Assembly (NCBI RefSeq): GCF_025996515.1
Contig: NZ_BLRH01000034.1
Span: forward strand, 372,001 to 436,000
Origin: Rhizohabitans arisaemae
Lineage (GTDB): Bacteria; Actinomycetota; Actinomycetes; Streptosporangiales; Streptosporangiaceae
Reading direction: 5' to 3'
DNA length: 64,000 nt
The notes beneath the pieces are model-generated. The model was given only the letters and a program-made list of their open reading frames with translations. It made no database searches and was not told the origin of the DNA. Both the position numbers and the translations under genes were made by a program. Below are positions 42,521 through 49,158 of the stretch, in pieces. Each line of letters opens with the position of its first letter. Within the stretch, counting starts at the first letter, position 1.

Positions 42521-43316
42521 TCAGCGGGGGCGCATCCGACGGGTCGCGGCGTCGACCCGTACCGTGTGGCCGTGGCCGTCCAGATACTCCAGCAGCGGGA
42601 TGACCACCCGGCGGGAGGTGCCCAGCACACTGCGGGCCTGGCTCGCGGTGAACGGCTGGGGGAGCAAGGTCAGGACCTCCACCGCCCGCGCCTCCGCCGA
42701 AACCGGCAGCACCACCCCATCGGCCAGCCGGAGCAGGGCACCCGCCCGCGCCGCGGCCGCCACCGACGCGGAGGTGAAGCCCAGCTCGGCGAGACGACCT
42801 CGGCCCGTGCGGGGGGCAGCGCGGCGACGAGCCTGTCCAGCACACCGAGAAGGTCGTCGACGCCTTCACCGGTGGCGCCGCTGACGGTGACGGCCTCCAC
42901 CCGCCCCAGGCAGGTCTTGGCGATCTCGGCGGCGGCCTCGCCGAGGGCCGGCCGCGGGTCGGCGCGGTCGCGTCGGGTGACGACCAGGAGCCCGTGGCCG
43001 ATGCCCAGGGCGTCGACGGCCGCCAGGTGCTCGGCCGACTGCGGCATCCATCCATCGTCGGCGGCGACGACCATCATGACGGCGGGCACCGGGCCGACAC
43101 CGGCGAGCATGGTGGTGAGGAAGCGCTCGTGACCCGGGACGTCGACGAAGGCGAGTCGTTCACCCGAGGGGAGGGTCCGCCAGGCGAACCCCAGGTCGAA
43201 GGTGAGGCCGCGGCGGCGTTCCTCCGCCCACCGGTCTCGGGTTCCATGCCGGTGAGGGTATGGACGAGCGTCGACTTGCCGTGGTCGACGTGGCCCGCGG
43301 TCGCGACGACGTGCAC
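42521..43316 (-). pseudogene. selB: selB, selenocysteine-specific elongation factor, frameshifted and internally deleted
   Basis: GTG 43316, after GGGAGG, starts HVVATAGHVDHGKSTLVHTL, the SelB G1 motif region. Near 43237 a frameshift moves the match to another frame: WAEERRRGLTFDLGFAWRTL, FVDVPGHERFLTTMLAGVGP, then MMVVAADDGWMPQSAEHL and later LGRVEAVTVSGATGEGVDDL. Right after about 42800 the sequence jumps to the C-terminal winged helix of SelB (AGALLRLADGVVLPVSAEAR, ASQARSVLGTSRRVVIPLLE), again in the other frame, ending at 42521. Domains II, III and most winged helices (over 250 residues) are missing. The gene cannot make a working factor. Confidence 0.85.
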
Positions 43317-43357
43317 GTGCGCCTCCCCTCGTATCCTGCGACCCGGGGGAGGAGCCC

Positions 43358-43377
43358 GGTACGGCCTGCGCCGTACC
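43358..43377. terminator. Hairpin between selB relic and zinc-finger-like gene
   Basis: Arms GGTACGGC and GCCGTACC with loop CTGC, 8 bp perfect. A second partial copy of the arm, GGTACGGCCTGCGGCC, lies at about 43411-43426. The stem is of the same type as those at 19.45 and 41.28 kb. Confidence 0.5.
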
Positions 43378-43446
43378 CGAGACGGACTATAGCGTTCCGG
43401 TATCACCCCGGTACGGCCTGCGGCCCGGGAGCGCATAATCGTCCCC

Positions 43447-43608
43447 GTGGACGGCATACGGTGCGGGGTCTGCCTGGGCGAAGGCGGCTACCACCAGGAA
43501 TCCGATTTCAAGCCCGGGAACCGGGTCTGGGTCACATGTGAAGCGTGTAACGGCACTGGGTGGCTGAAACCCCCCAAAACCATAAGGCCCACCCGGGGAT
43601 CCGCATGA
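43447..43608 (+). CDS. 53-residue zinc-finger-like protein (DnaJ-type CxxC pairs)
   Basis: A short frame from GTG 43447, VDGIRCGVCLGEGGYHQESD, then FKPGNRVWVTCEACNGTGWL and a basic tail. It has two CxxC pairs (CGVC and CEAC), the second followed by NGTGW as in DnaJ CxxCxGxG zinc modules, so it should bind one zinc ion. Its TGA overlaps the ATG of the methyltransferase gene by 4 bases, which argues strongly for a real, coupled gene. It does not look like a graspetide precursor. Function unknown; it may be an accessory or substrate-handling partner. Confidence 0.7.
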   Translation: MDGIRCGVCLGEGGYHQESDFKPGNRVWVTCEACNGTGWLKPPKTIRPTRGSA

Positions 43609-44753
43609 CGGCTTGGGAAGGACCGGCCCGGGCACTCGCCGACACGACGACGCCACGCGGCTCCCACTGGCGTGAGCTGGTGGCCACCACACCCCGGCAT
43701 CTCCTTGTGCCCCACTGGTGGGACGAACCTCACTACACCGCACAGGACGGACCGAGCCATCCCGAGGCATGGCTCCGCGCCGCCTACAGCGACACCAGCC
43801 TGGTCACCCGCGCGGGGGCGACGCACGCCGACCGCATCACCCCCGGCACCCACCTCAACCCCTTCAAGGCCCGCCCCACCTCCTCCTCCACGCTTCCCTC
43901 CCTCGTCGTCCACCTGCTCCGGCTCGCGGAGCTCTTCGAAGGCGCGGACGTCCTGGACGTGGGGACCGGATCCGGATACAGTGCCGCCCTGCTCTGCCGG
44001 CACCTGGGCGACCGCCGCGTCACCAGCCTCGACATCGACCCCTATCTGGTGGACACGGCCGCCGAACGCCTGGACCGTCTCGGCTTGCGTCCGACGCTGC
44101 ACACCGCCGACGCAGGCGGACCGATCCCCGGAACCTACGACGCGATCGTCGCGATGGTCGCGGTCCGCCCGATCCCACCCACCTGGCCTGCCGCGCTCCG
44201 GCCAGGTGGACGGCTGGTCACCACGATCGCCGGCACCGGCCTGCTGGTGACCGCCGTCAAACACCCCGACGGCCGCCTGCGCGGCCGGATCGAACCGCAG
44301 GGCGCGGGATTCATGCCCGCCAGAACAGGGGAGGACTACCCGGCGGCCGACCCGACGCGTTTTCTGGCCCTGCGCGACGCGTCCCCCCACGGCGACGTCG
44401 TCGAACCCAGCCCCTACCCGATCCCCGACGTGAACGCCGCCACGGAACTCCGGGACCTGCTGGAGGTGACCGCTCCGGGCATCGAACACCGCTACCTCCG
44501 CGGACTCCCGGGAGGCCCCGACACCGCGTGGATGTCGCACCACGACGGCTCGTGGGCCCGCGCCACCGCCTACCCCGGGCAACGTCCGCTCGTGCACCAA
44601 GGCGGGCCGCGCCGGCTGTGGAGCACCCTGGACTCGCTGCGGGACCGCTGGCTGAGCCACGGGCGCAACCCCCTGAACGGAGCACGCGTCGACATCGATC
44701 CGGACGGCGTGATCCACCTCGGCGACGAGCACTGGTCGGCCACACTGACCTGA
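43605..44753 (+). CDS. Protein O-methyltransferase of the graspetide (ATP-grasp peptide maturase) type
   Basis: A 382-residue protein-isoaspartate-methyltransferase-like enzyme. Conserved features are the entry region WRELVATTPRHLLVPHWW, AYSDTSLVTRAG, PTSSSTLPSLVVHLL, motif I VLDVGTGSGYSAALLCRHLG, the acidic SLDIDPYLVD and AVRPIPPTWPAALRPGGRL. This set and the long C-terminal half are typical of methyltransferases found with ATP-grasp graspetide maturases, where they convert Asp to isoAsp or aspartimide. No precursor peptide and no ATP-grasp ligase are nearby, so it appears to be an orphan. ATG 43605 overlaps the upstream zinc-finger-like gene. Confidence 0.85.
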   Translation: MTAWEGPARALADTTTPRGSHWRELVATTPRHLLVPHWWDEPHYTAQDGPSHPEAWLRAAYSDTSLVTRAGATHADRITPGTHLNPFKARPTSSSTLPSLVVHLLRLAELFEGADVLDVGTGSGYSAALLCRHLGDRRVTSLDIDPYLVDTAAERLDRLGLRPTLHTADAGGPIPGTYDAIVAMVAVRPIPPTWPAALRPGGRLVTTIAGTGLLVTAVKHPDGRLRGRIEPQGAGFMPARTGEDYPAADPTRFLALRDASPHGDVVEPSPYPIPDVNAATELRDLLEVTAPGIEHRYLRGLPGGPDTAWMSHHDGSWARATAYPGQRPLVHQGGPRRLWSTLDSLRDRWLSHGRNPLNGARVDIDPDGVIHLGDEHWSATLT

Positions 44754-44800
44754 CCACCACAGCGGAGAAGCCGCCAAACCACACGACCTTCCCATCGAAC

Positions 44801-44830
44801 CTGTACGGCCGACACGGCGAACGCCGTCCA
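44801..44830. repeat. Intergenic TGTACGGC/GACrCGGC hairpin element, copy 1
   Basis: CTGTACGGCCGACACGGC followed by GAACGCCGTCC, between the convergent methyltransferase and membrane-protein genes. It forms a short stem (ACGGC and GCCGT). Similar elements lie at 47490, 49081 and 50347, always outside intact genes. Confidence 0.5.
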
Positions 44831-44871
44831 CACCGCGGCACCCGGAACACCGTGACCGGACGTTCGCCGGC

Positions 44872-45576
44872 TCAGTGGACTCCCGGACGCCGTACCCTTT
44901 CCTCGCCGTTCCCCGGGTGCTCCCGGCCGCGGAGGTACCGAAAGCCCAGCAGGCCGTACCAGGCCATGACGGGCAGCTGAAGGGCGTACCCCAGCTGCTC
45001 AACCGCCCCCGGCAGCCCTTCCGTGCCGGTGGTCCAGGGCAGCACGACGGCCGCCAGGCCGCACACCACCGCGAGACCGCCGGCCCGGCGCATCGCCCGC
45101 GACATGCGCAGCCCCGCCACGGCGGCGACCGTGGCGGCGACCCACAACAGTCCGGCGAGATTCACCCCCCACTTGGCCGTCAGCAGCACGGCGCGGACCG
45201 TGCCCTCGGCGGCCGGATCGCCCGCCAGCTGGGTGACGGCGAGATTGCCGGCGTTGTGAAGGACGCCGGCCAGCCCGGCACAGGCCAGCAGGCCGCCGGC
45301 GAGGACCGCCACGTGCGGCCGCGACGCCGGGACCGAGCCGGCGATCAGCAGCCCCGCCGCGGTCATCGCCGACCAGCCCGCCACGTCGAAGGCGAGCTCG
45401 CCTAGATGCAGCCCCACCTTGCCGGACACGGCCGCAAGAGCGGCGGCGGGATCTTCCGGGTTCAGGGTCAGCCCCGACGGCACGACAATGGCGACGGCGG
45501 CGAGCAACGCCACCAGAGAGATCAGCAACAGTGCGCCGGCCAACCGCGTGCCCGGGGCCGAATCAGTACGGGTCAT
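44872..45576 (-). CDS. Seven-helix integral membrane protein, copy 1
   Basis: A 234-residue protein with about seven hydrophobic helices, starting RLAGALLLISLVALLAAVAI. I do not assign a family with certainty; the pattern is like DUF4386-type proteins. It is about 90% identical to the product of 47572-48246 and differs mainly in the C-terminal tail (HPGNGEERVRRPGVH here). Both copies are divergent from a MerR gene across an identical 43-base spacer, so the pair is regulated by MerR. The MerR copy beside this gene is broken. Confidence 0.78.
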   Translation of the reverse strand: MTRTDSAPGTRLAGALLLISLVALLAAVAIVVPSGLTLNPEDPAAALAAVSGKVGLHLGELAFDVAGWSAMTAAGLLIAGSVPASRPHVAVLAGGLLACAGLAGVLHNAGNLAVTQLAGDPAAEGTVRAVLLTAKWGVNLAGLLWVAATVAAVAGLRMSRAMRRAGGLAVVCGLAAVVLPWTTGTEGLPGAVEQLGYALQLPVMAWYGLLGFRYLRGREHPGNGEERVRRPGVH

Positions 45577-45619
45577 GTCCGGCGACGCTAGAACCCTGAC
45601 GCGGGGAGAAGGTCAACAC
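45577..45619. promoter_or_regulatory. MerR divergent promoter, copy 1
   Basis: The 43 bases between the membrane-protein start and the MerR start are the same as those at 48247-48289, base for base, including CTAGAACCCTGACGCGGGG and AGAAGGTCAAC. Such strict conservation next to more diverged coding sequence suggests that the operator still functions. Confidence 0.6.
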
Positions 45620-45815
45620 ATGCGGAGGATCGGACGGCTGGCGCGGCTGGCCGGAGTGTCGGAACACACCCCGCGGCTTGATCGCCGAGACCATCGACGC
45701 GCCCCGGACACACACACCTGGAACAGGTGCTGAGCGAAACGGTCGTGGCCCTCAGCGCGGCGGCGGCCCGGGCCGAGGAGCACCCGGCCACGCCGACACC
45801 GATCCTCGCTCCGTC
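45620..45815 (+). pseudogene. MerR family regulator, copy 1, internally deleted
   Basis: It starts RRIGRLARLAGVSE like the intact MerR at 48290 but after codon 17 jumps to the equivalent of its codon 64 or so (LIAETIDAP), with about 130 bases lost. A second gap of about 20 bases follows, and the sequence ends near 45815 where the copy 2 equivalent continues for 440 more bases. The frame is lost after the first junction. It therefore lacks most of the helix-turn-helix wing and all of the effector domain. Confidence 0.8.
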
Positions 45816-45863
45816 CGATCGATCCGAGCCCGGGAGGTGCTGTGCCTGGAAAGTCGTGCCTTC

Positions 45864-47000
45864 TCAGCGATCGTAGGGGTCGGTCAGGGCCAGGGGGGTT
45901 CGGGCGGCCTCCAGGACGGCTTCGGGGAAGGCGGGCCCAGCTGTGTAAAAGCGGGCGCGGGTATGACCGACCGGGGTGAGCATCCCGGCCGTGCCCAGGT
46001 CGCGCAGGTCCCGTTGAGCTTGCTGGCGGCTCAGCCCCTCGGCTCGTTCGTAGCGGGTGCGGCGTACCCGGCCCGACATGGCCACGTCGTGCAGAGCGGT
46101 GACGACACGTTCGTCCATGCCCCTTCGTTCCGCGACTTCGCCGAGCAGCGTCCAGACACGGGTGGAGCGGTCGAGCCGGTTCTTCACCGTCTGCGCCTGC
46201 TGATGGTAGGCGGTGAGGTTGAAGCGGATCCAGTCGGCCACGTCTTGGTCGGGCTGATACGCGGGACCCCGCCGGGCGAGCACGGCGTAGTACTCCCACG
46301 TGTTGCCCGGCCGCCCCAGCCATGCTTCGATGGAGGAGAACTCGGGGGAGAGCACGCCATCCCTGGCGATCACCAAGGTTTGCAGGGAACGCGACATCCG
46401 CCCGTTGCCGTCCGCCCAGGGGTGGATCGAGACCAGATGGAGATGGGCCATCGCGGCCCTGATCAGCGTGTGCGAGCCGTCGTCGGTGTTAAGCCAGTCG
46501 GCCAGTTCCCGCATCAAGGCGGGGACGGCGCGGGCTTCCGGAGCCGTGTAGGCCGCGATGCTCGGGTCACGCGCGTCGGTGACGTAAACGGGACCTGGGC
46601 GCCACTGCCCCGCAGGCTTGCGCGGCACGTGCCGGTGCCCTTGGAGCATCCAGTGCAGGGCGTTGAGCAACCCTGTCTCATACCTGAAGTCCGCCACATC
46701 GTGAAGGGTCTGGATGTAGGTCATCGTCCGCTGACAGGCGAGGGTCTCCTCGCGGTTCTCATCGGAGACGTCCACGTCACGCTCGCCCTCAAGCAGATCC
46801 TCGACGTCGATCGTGGACACCTTGAAGCCCTCGATCGAGTTCGACGCCGCGACCGCGTCGGCGGTGAGGAACCCGCGCAACCCTTCGGTCCATTTGCTCG
46901 GAGTGGACCGTACCTGCTGGCGGAGGTTGAGGCGCGCCGTCTCGATCTCGTCGAGAACTCTCTGATCGGCGTCAGCGAGTGGAGGTGTCGGGAAGAGCAT
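45864..47000 (-). CDS. Fic family protein (class II, self-inhibited AMP transferase)
   Basis: A 378-residue Fic protein. The catalytic motif HPWADGNGRMSR (193-204) matches HPFx[D/E]GNGRxxR with Trp for Phe. The inhibitory helix motif SNSIEG (53-58) lies N-terminal to the Fic core, so it is class II. The N-terminal Fic_N domain and a C-terminal winged-helix region (LSRQQAQRDLRDLGTAGML) complete the layout. Fic proteins transfer AMP from ATP to protein hydroxyls. The start is taken at ATG 47000, just inside two ATGACG-type palindromes; there is no ribosome-binding site, so translation may be leaderless. The winged helix could bind these palindromes. Confidence 0.9.
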   Translation of the reverse strand: MLFPTPPLADADQRVLDEIETARLNLRQQVRSTPSKWTEGLRGFLTADAVAASNSIEGFKVSTIDVEDLLEGERDVDVSDENREETLACQRTMTYIQTLHDVADFRYETGLLNALHWMLQGHRHVPRKPAGQWRPGPVYVTDARDPSIAAYTAPEARAVPALMRELADWLNTDDGSHTLIRAAMAHLHLVSIHPWADGNGRMSRSLQTLVIARDGVLSPEFSSIEAWLGRPGNTWEYYAVLARRGPAYQPDQDVADWIRFNLTAYHQQAQTVKNRLDRSTRVWTLLGEVAERRGMDERVVTALHDVAMSGRVRRTRYERAEGLSRQQAQRDLRDLGTAGMLTPVGHTRARFYTAGPAFPEAVLEAARTPLALTDPYDR

Positions 47001-47035
47001 GACGTCATCATGGAATGACGCAATCAATGCGTCAT
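46999..47035. promoter_or_regulatory. Paired ATGACG palindromes at the Fic gene start
   Basis: ATGACGTCAT at 46999-47008 is a perfect 10-bp palindrome that includes the start codon. Six bases further lies a second one with 8-bp arms ATGACGCA and TGCGTCAT around five bases (47015-47035). The shared ATGACG half-site suggests two operators for one regulator, possibly Fic itself. Confidence 0.65.
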
Positions 47036-47044
47036 CGCCCCCTG

Positions 47045-47480
47045 GCTGGTGAGGTATTCGCCGACGTACCCTGCCCCTGGTGCTACATCGGCAAACGGCG
47101 CCTGGCCGCGGCCCTTGCCGAACTCGGCGGCCCGAGGCGCCGACGGTCGTCTGGCGCGCCTTCGAACTGGACCCGGGGGCGAGCCGCGTCCCCGGCCCGA
47201 CCGCGGCCGAGGCGATGGCCGGATGGTGGGGTGACCAGGCACCCGAGCGCATCGCCCTGATCAGGTCCGCCGGCGCCGCCGACGGCCTGGAGCTCAACCC
47301 TGCACCTGGCGCGGCCGGTGAGCGCCTTCGACGCACACCGGCTGAGCCACCCGCCCGCCGCGGCCGGGCCGGCGATGTGCTGGAACGCCTGCTGCGCGCC
47401 TACCACACCGAGGGTCTCAACGTGGCAGACCACGGCGTCCTGCGGCGCCGGTGGGAGGAAGCTGGACTGGACGACCTTCG
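47045..47480 (+). pseudogene. N-terminal fragment of a third DsbA-like gene copy
   Basis: The sequence aligns with codons 3 to about 150 of the intact DsbA-like gene at 40.6 kb: EVFADVPCPWCYIGKRRLAA in one frame, VVWRAFELDPGASRVPGPTA in another, FDAHRLSHPPA in the third and LERLLRAYHTEGLNVADHGV back in the second. At least three frameshifts separate these parts, and the match stops at EEAGLDDLR. The CPWC site is still present, but the product would not be functional. Confidence 0.82.
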
Positions 47481-47489
47481 TATGGGACG

Positions 47490-47520
47490 TCCGTACGGGC
47501 GACGCGGCGCACGCCGTACC
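47490..47520. repeat. Intergenic TGTACGGC/GACrCGGC hairpin element, copy 2
   Basis: TCCGTACGGGCGACGCGGC followed by GCACGCCGTACC. GTACGG (47493-47498) pairs with CCGTAC (47514-47519). It marks the end of the DsbA-like remnant and precedes the second membrane-protein gene. Confidence 0.45.
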
Positions 47521-47571
47521 CGCCCCGGTTCACCGGCTCCTGGGAAAGGTCCCGGTCACAGTACCTTTCCC

Positions 47572-48246
47572 TCACCGTTCGCCGCCGCGGAGGTACCGAA
47601 AGCCCAGCAGGCCGTACCAGGCCATGACGGGCAGCTGGAGGGCGTACCCCACTTGCTCCACCGCCCCCGGCAGTCCCTCCGTGCCGGTGGTCCAGGGCAG
47701 CACGACGGCCGCCAGACTGCACACCACCGCGACAGCACCGGCCCGGCGCATCGCCCGCGACAGGCGCAGCCCCGCCACGGCGGCGACCGTGGCGGCGGCC
47801 CACAACAGGCCGACGAGATTCACCCCCCACTTGCCCGTCAGCAGCAGGGCCTGGACCGTAACCTCGGCACCCGGTGCGGCCGGGTCGCCCGCGAGCTGGG
47901 TCACGGCCAGGTTGCCGGCGTCGTGCAGCACACCGGCCAACCCGGTGCACGCCAGCAGGCCGCCGGCGAGGACCGCCACGTGCGGCCGCGACGCCGGGAC
48001 CGAGCCGGCGGCGACCAGCAGCCCCGCCGCGGTCATCGCCGACCAGCCCGCCACGTCGAAGGCGAGCTTGGCCAGGTGCAGCCCCACCCTGTCGGACACG
48101 GCCGCAAGGACGGCGGCGGGATCTTCGGGGTTCAGGGTCAGCCCCGACGGCACGAGAATGGCGACGGCGGCGAGCAACGCCACCAGAGAGATCAGCAACA
48201 GTGCGCCGGCCAACCGCATGGCCGGGACGGAATCAGTACGGGTCAT
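47572..48246 (-). CDS. Seven-helix integral membrane protein, copy 2
   Basis: A 224-residue paralogue of the protein at 44872-45576, with the same helices (ALLLISLVALLAAVAILVPS, then VAGWSAMTAAGLLVAAGSVP and WGVNLVGLLWAAATVAAVAG) and a shorter C-terminus ending YLRGGER. It is divergent from an intact MerR gene and shares the 43-base spacer, so this copy is the one with a working regulator. The high DNA similarity of the two loci shows a recent block duplication. Confidence 0.78.
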   Translation of the reverse strand: MTRTDSVPAMRLAGALLLISLVALLAAVAILVPSGLTLNPEDPAAVLAAVSDRVGLHLAKLAFDVAGWSAMTAAGLLVAAGSVPASRPHVAVLAGGLLACTGLAGVLHDAGNLAVTQLAGDPAAPGAEVTVQALLLTGKWGVNLVGLLWAAATVAAVAGLRLSRAMRRAGAVAVVCSLAAVVLPWTTGTEGLPGAVEQVGYALQLPVMAWYGLLGFRYLRGGER

Positions 48247-48289
48247 GTCCGGCGACGCTAGAACCCTGACGCGGGGAGAAGGTCAACAC
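48247..48289. promoter_or_regulatory. MerR divergent promoter, copy 2
   Basis: This 43-base spacer separates the intact MerR gene from membrane-protein copy 2. It includes GCGGGGAGAAGG, which serves as the ribosome-binding region for the MerR gene. It is identical to 45577-45619. Confidence 0.6.
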
Positions 48290-49042
48290 ATGTGGAGGAT
48301 CGGACGGCTGGCACGGCTCGCCGGGGTCTCGGAACGCACCCTCCGGCACTACGACAGAATCGGGCTGCTGTCACCGGCGGCGGTGGACGGCGTCACCGGA
48401 TACCGCTGGTACGGCACGGCCGAACTGGTGCGGCTCGACCGTATCCGGGGGCTGCAACACCTCGGCCTGAGCCTGCGGCTGATCGCCGAGACCATCGACG
48501 CCCCGGACTCGCACCTGGCACAGGCGCTGGGTGAAACGGTCGCGACCCTGCACCGTGACATCGCGGCTCTCAGCGCGGTGGCGGCCCGGGCCGAGGAGTA
48601 CCTGACCACGCCGGCACCGATCCTCCCGCAGCAGACCACGGTCCCCGCACGACGACTGCGGGTACGCCACCTGACCGTCGCCCATCCGGCCGAACTGGCC
48701 GACCACTGCGCCGCCGACGCGGCTGTCCTGCTCACCTGGCTGCGGGGCCGGCCCTCCGGCGAATTCACCGCGGCCCTGACCACCGCACGGGGAGGCCGGT
48801 GGCTGGCCCTGCCGGCCCGTACCGCGGTCCGCGTCGTGGTGCCCCCGGGCACCGGTGTCGTCGACGCCGGCCGGTACCTGTTCGACTGGCTGCACCACCG
48901 TGGCCTGACCGTCTGCGGCCCCACCCTGGAGGAGCACCTCGTCGACGACGACGGCGACCGCGCGACCGTCCTGGAGGTACCGGTCCAGGCCGGGCCGACG
49001 CCGCCGTCCACCGCGCTCCCACTAAGGGCAATACCGTCATGA
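48290..49042 (+). CDS. MerR family transcriptional regulator with effector domain
   Basis: A 250-residue MerR protein: MWRIGRLARLAGVSERTLRH, YDRIGLLSPAAVDGVTGYRW for the helix-turn-helix and wing, then a coiled helix (about 75-110) and a C-terminal half (RRLRVRHLTVAHPAELADHC to VEVPV) that looks like the GyrI-like/effector-binding domain of BmrR and TipA-type regulators. Such proteins sense drugs or metabolites and distort their promoter. The divergent membrane protein is its likely target. Copy 1 of this gene at 45.6 kb is broken. Confidence 0.9.
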   Translation: MWRIGRLARLAGVSERTLRHYDRIGLLSPAAVDGVTGYRWYGTAELVRLDRIRGLQHLGLSLRLIAETIDAPDSHLAQALGETVATLHRDIAALSAVAARAEEYLTTPAPILPQQTTVPARRLRVRHLTVAHPAELADHCAADAAVLLTWLRGRPSGEFTAALTTARGGRWLALPARTAVRVVVPPGTGVVDAGRYLFDWLHHRGLTVCGPTLEEHLVDDDGDRATVLEVPVQAGPTPPSTALPLRAIPS

Positions 49043-49081
49043 CCAGCGAAAACTTGCTTCCACGACCATCGCCTGGAGTCC

Positions 49082-49128
49082 TGTACGGCGGACGCGCCGC
49101 AAACCGTGCGCACCGCGGCAGCCGTACA
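49082..49128. terminator. Stem-loop with TGTACGGC arms between convergent genes (element copy 3)
   Basis: TGTACGGC (49082-49089) pairs with GCCGTACA (49121-49128); the loop contains GGACGCGCCGC as in the other element copies. It lies between the convergent MerR and phosphotransferase genes, the place for a bidirectional terminator. Confidence 0.55.
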
Positions 49129-49158
49129 CGGCAGGGGAGGAGCGGCAGGCGCGGCCGG

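Noticed and set aside
40100-42530. Search for selC (tRNA-Sec) near the selA and selB relics
   Set aside because: No 90-100 base stretch with the long acceptor and variable arms of tRNA-Sec could be seen in the gaps; intergenic stems here are simple hairpins.
47080-48261. Long plus-strand frames across 47.1-48.3 kb
   Set aside because: They combine the frameshifted DsbA-like remnant with the antisense of the membrane-protein gene; composition is Arg/Pro-rich and no single family covers them.
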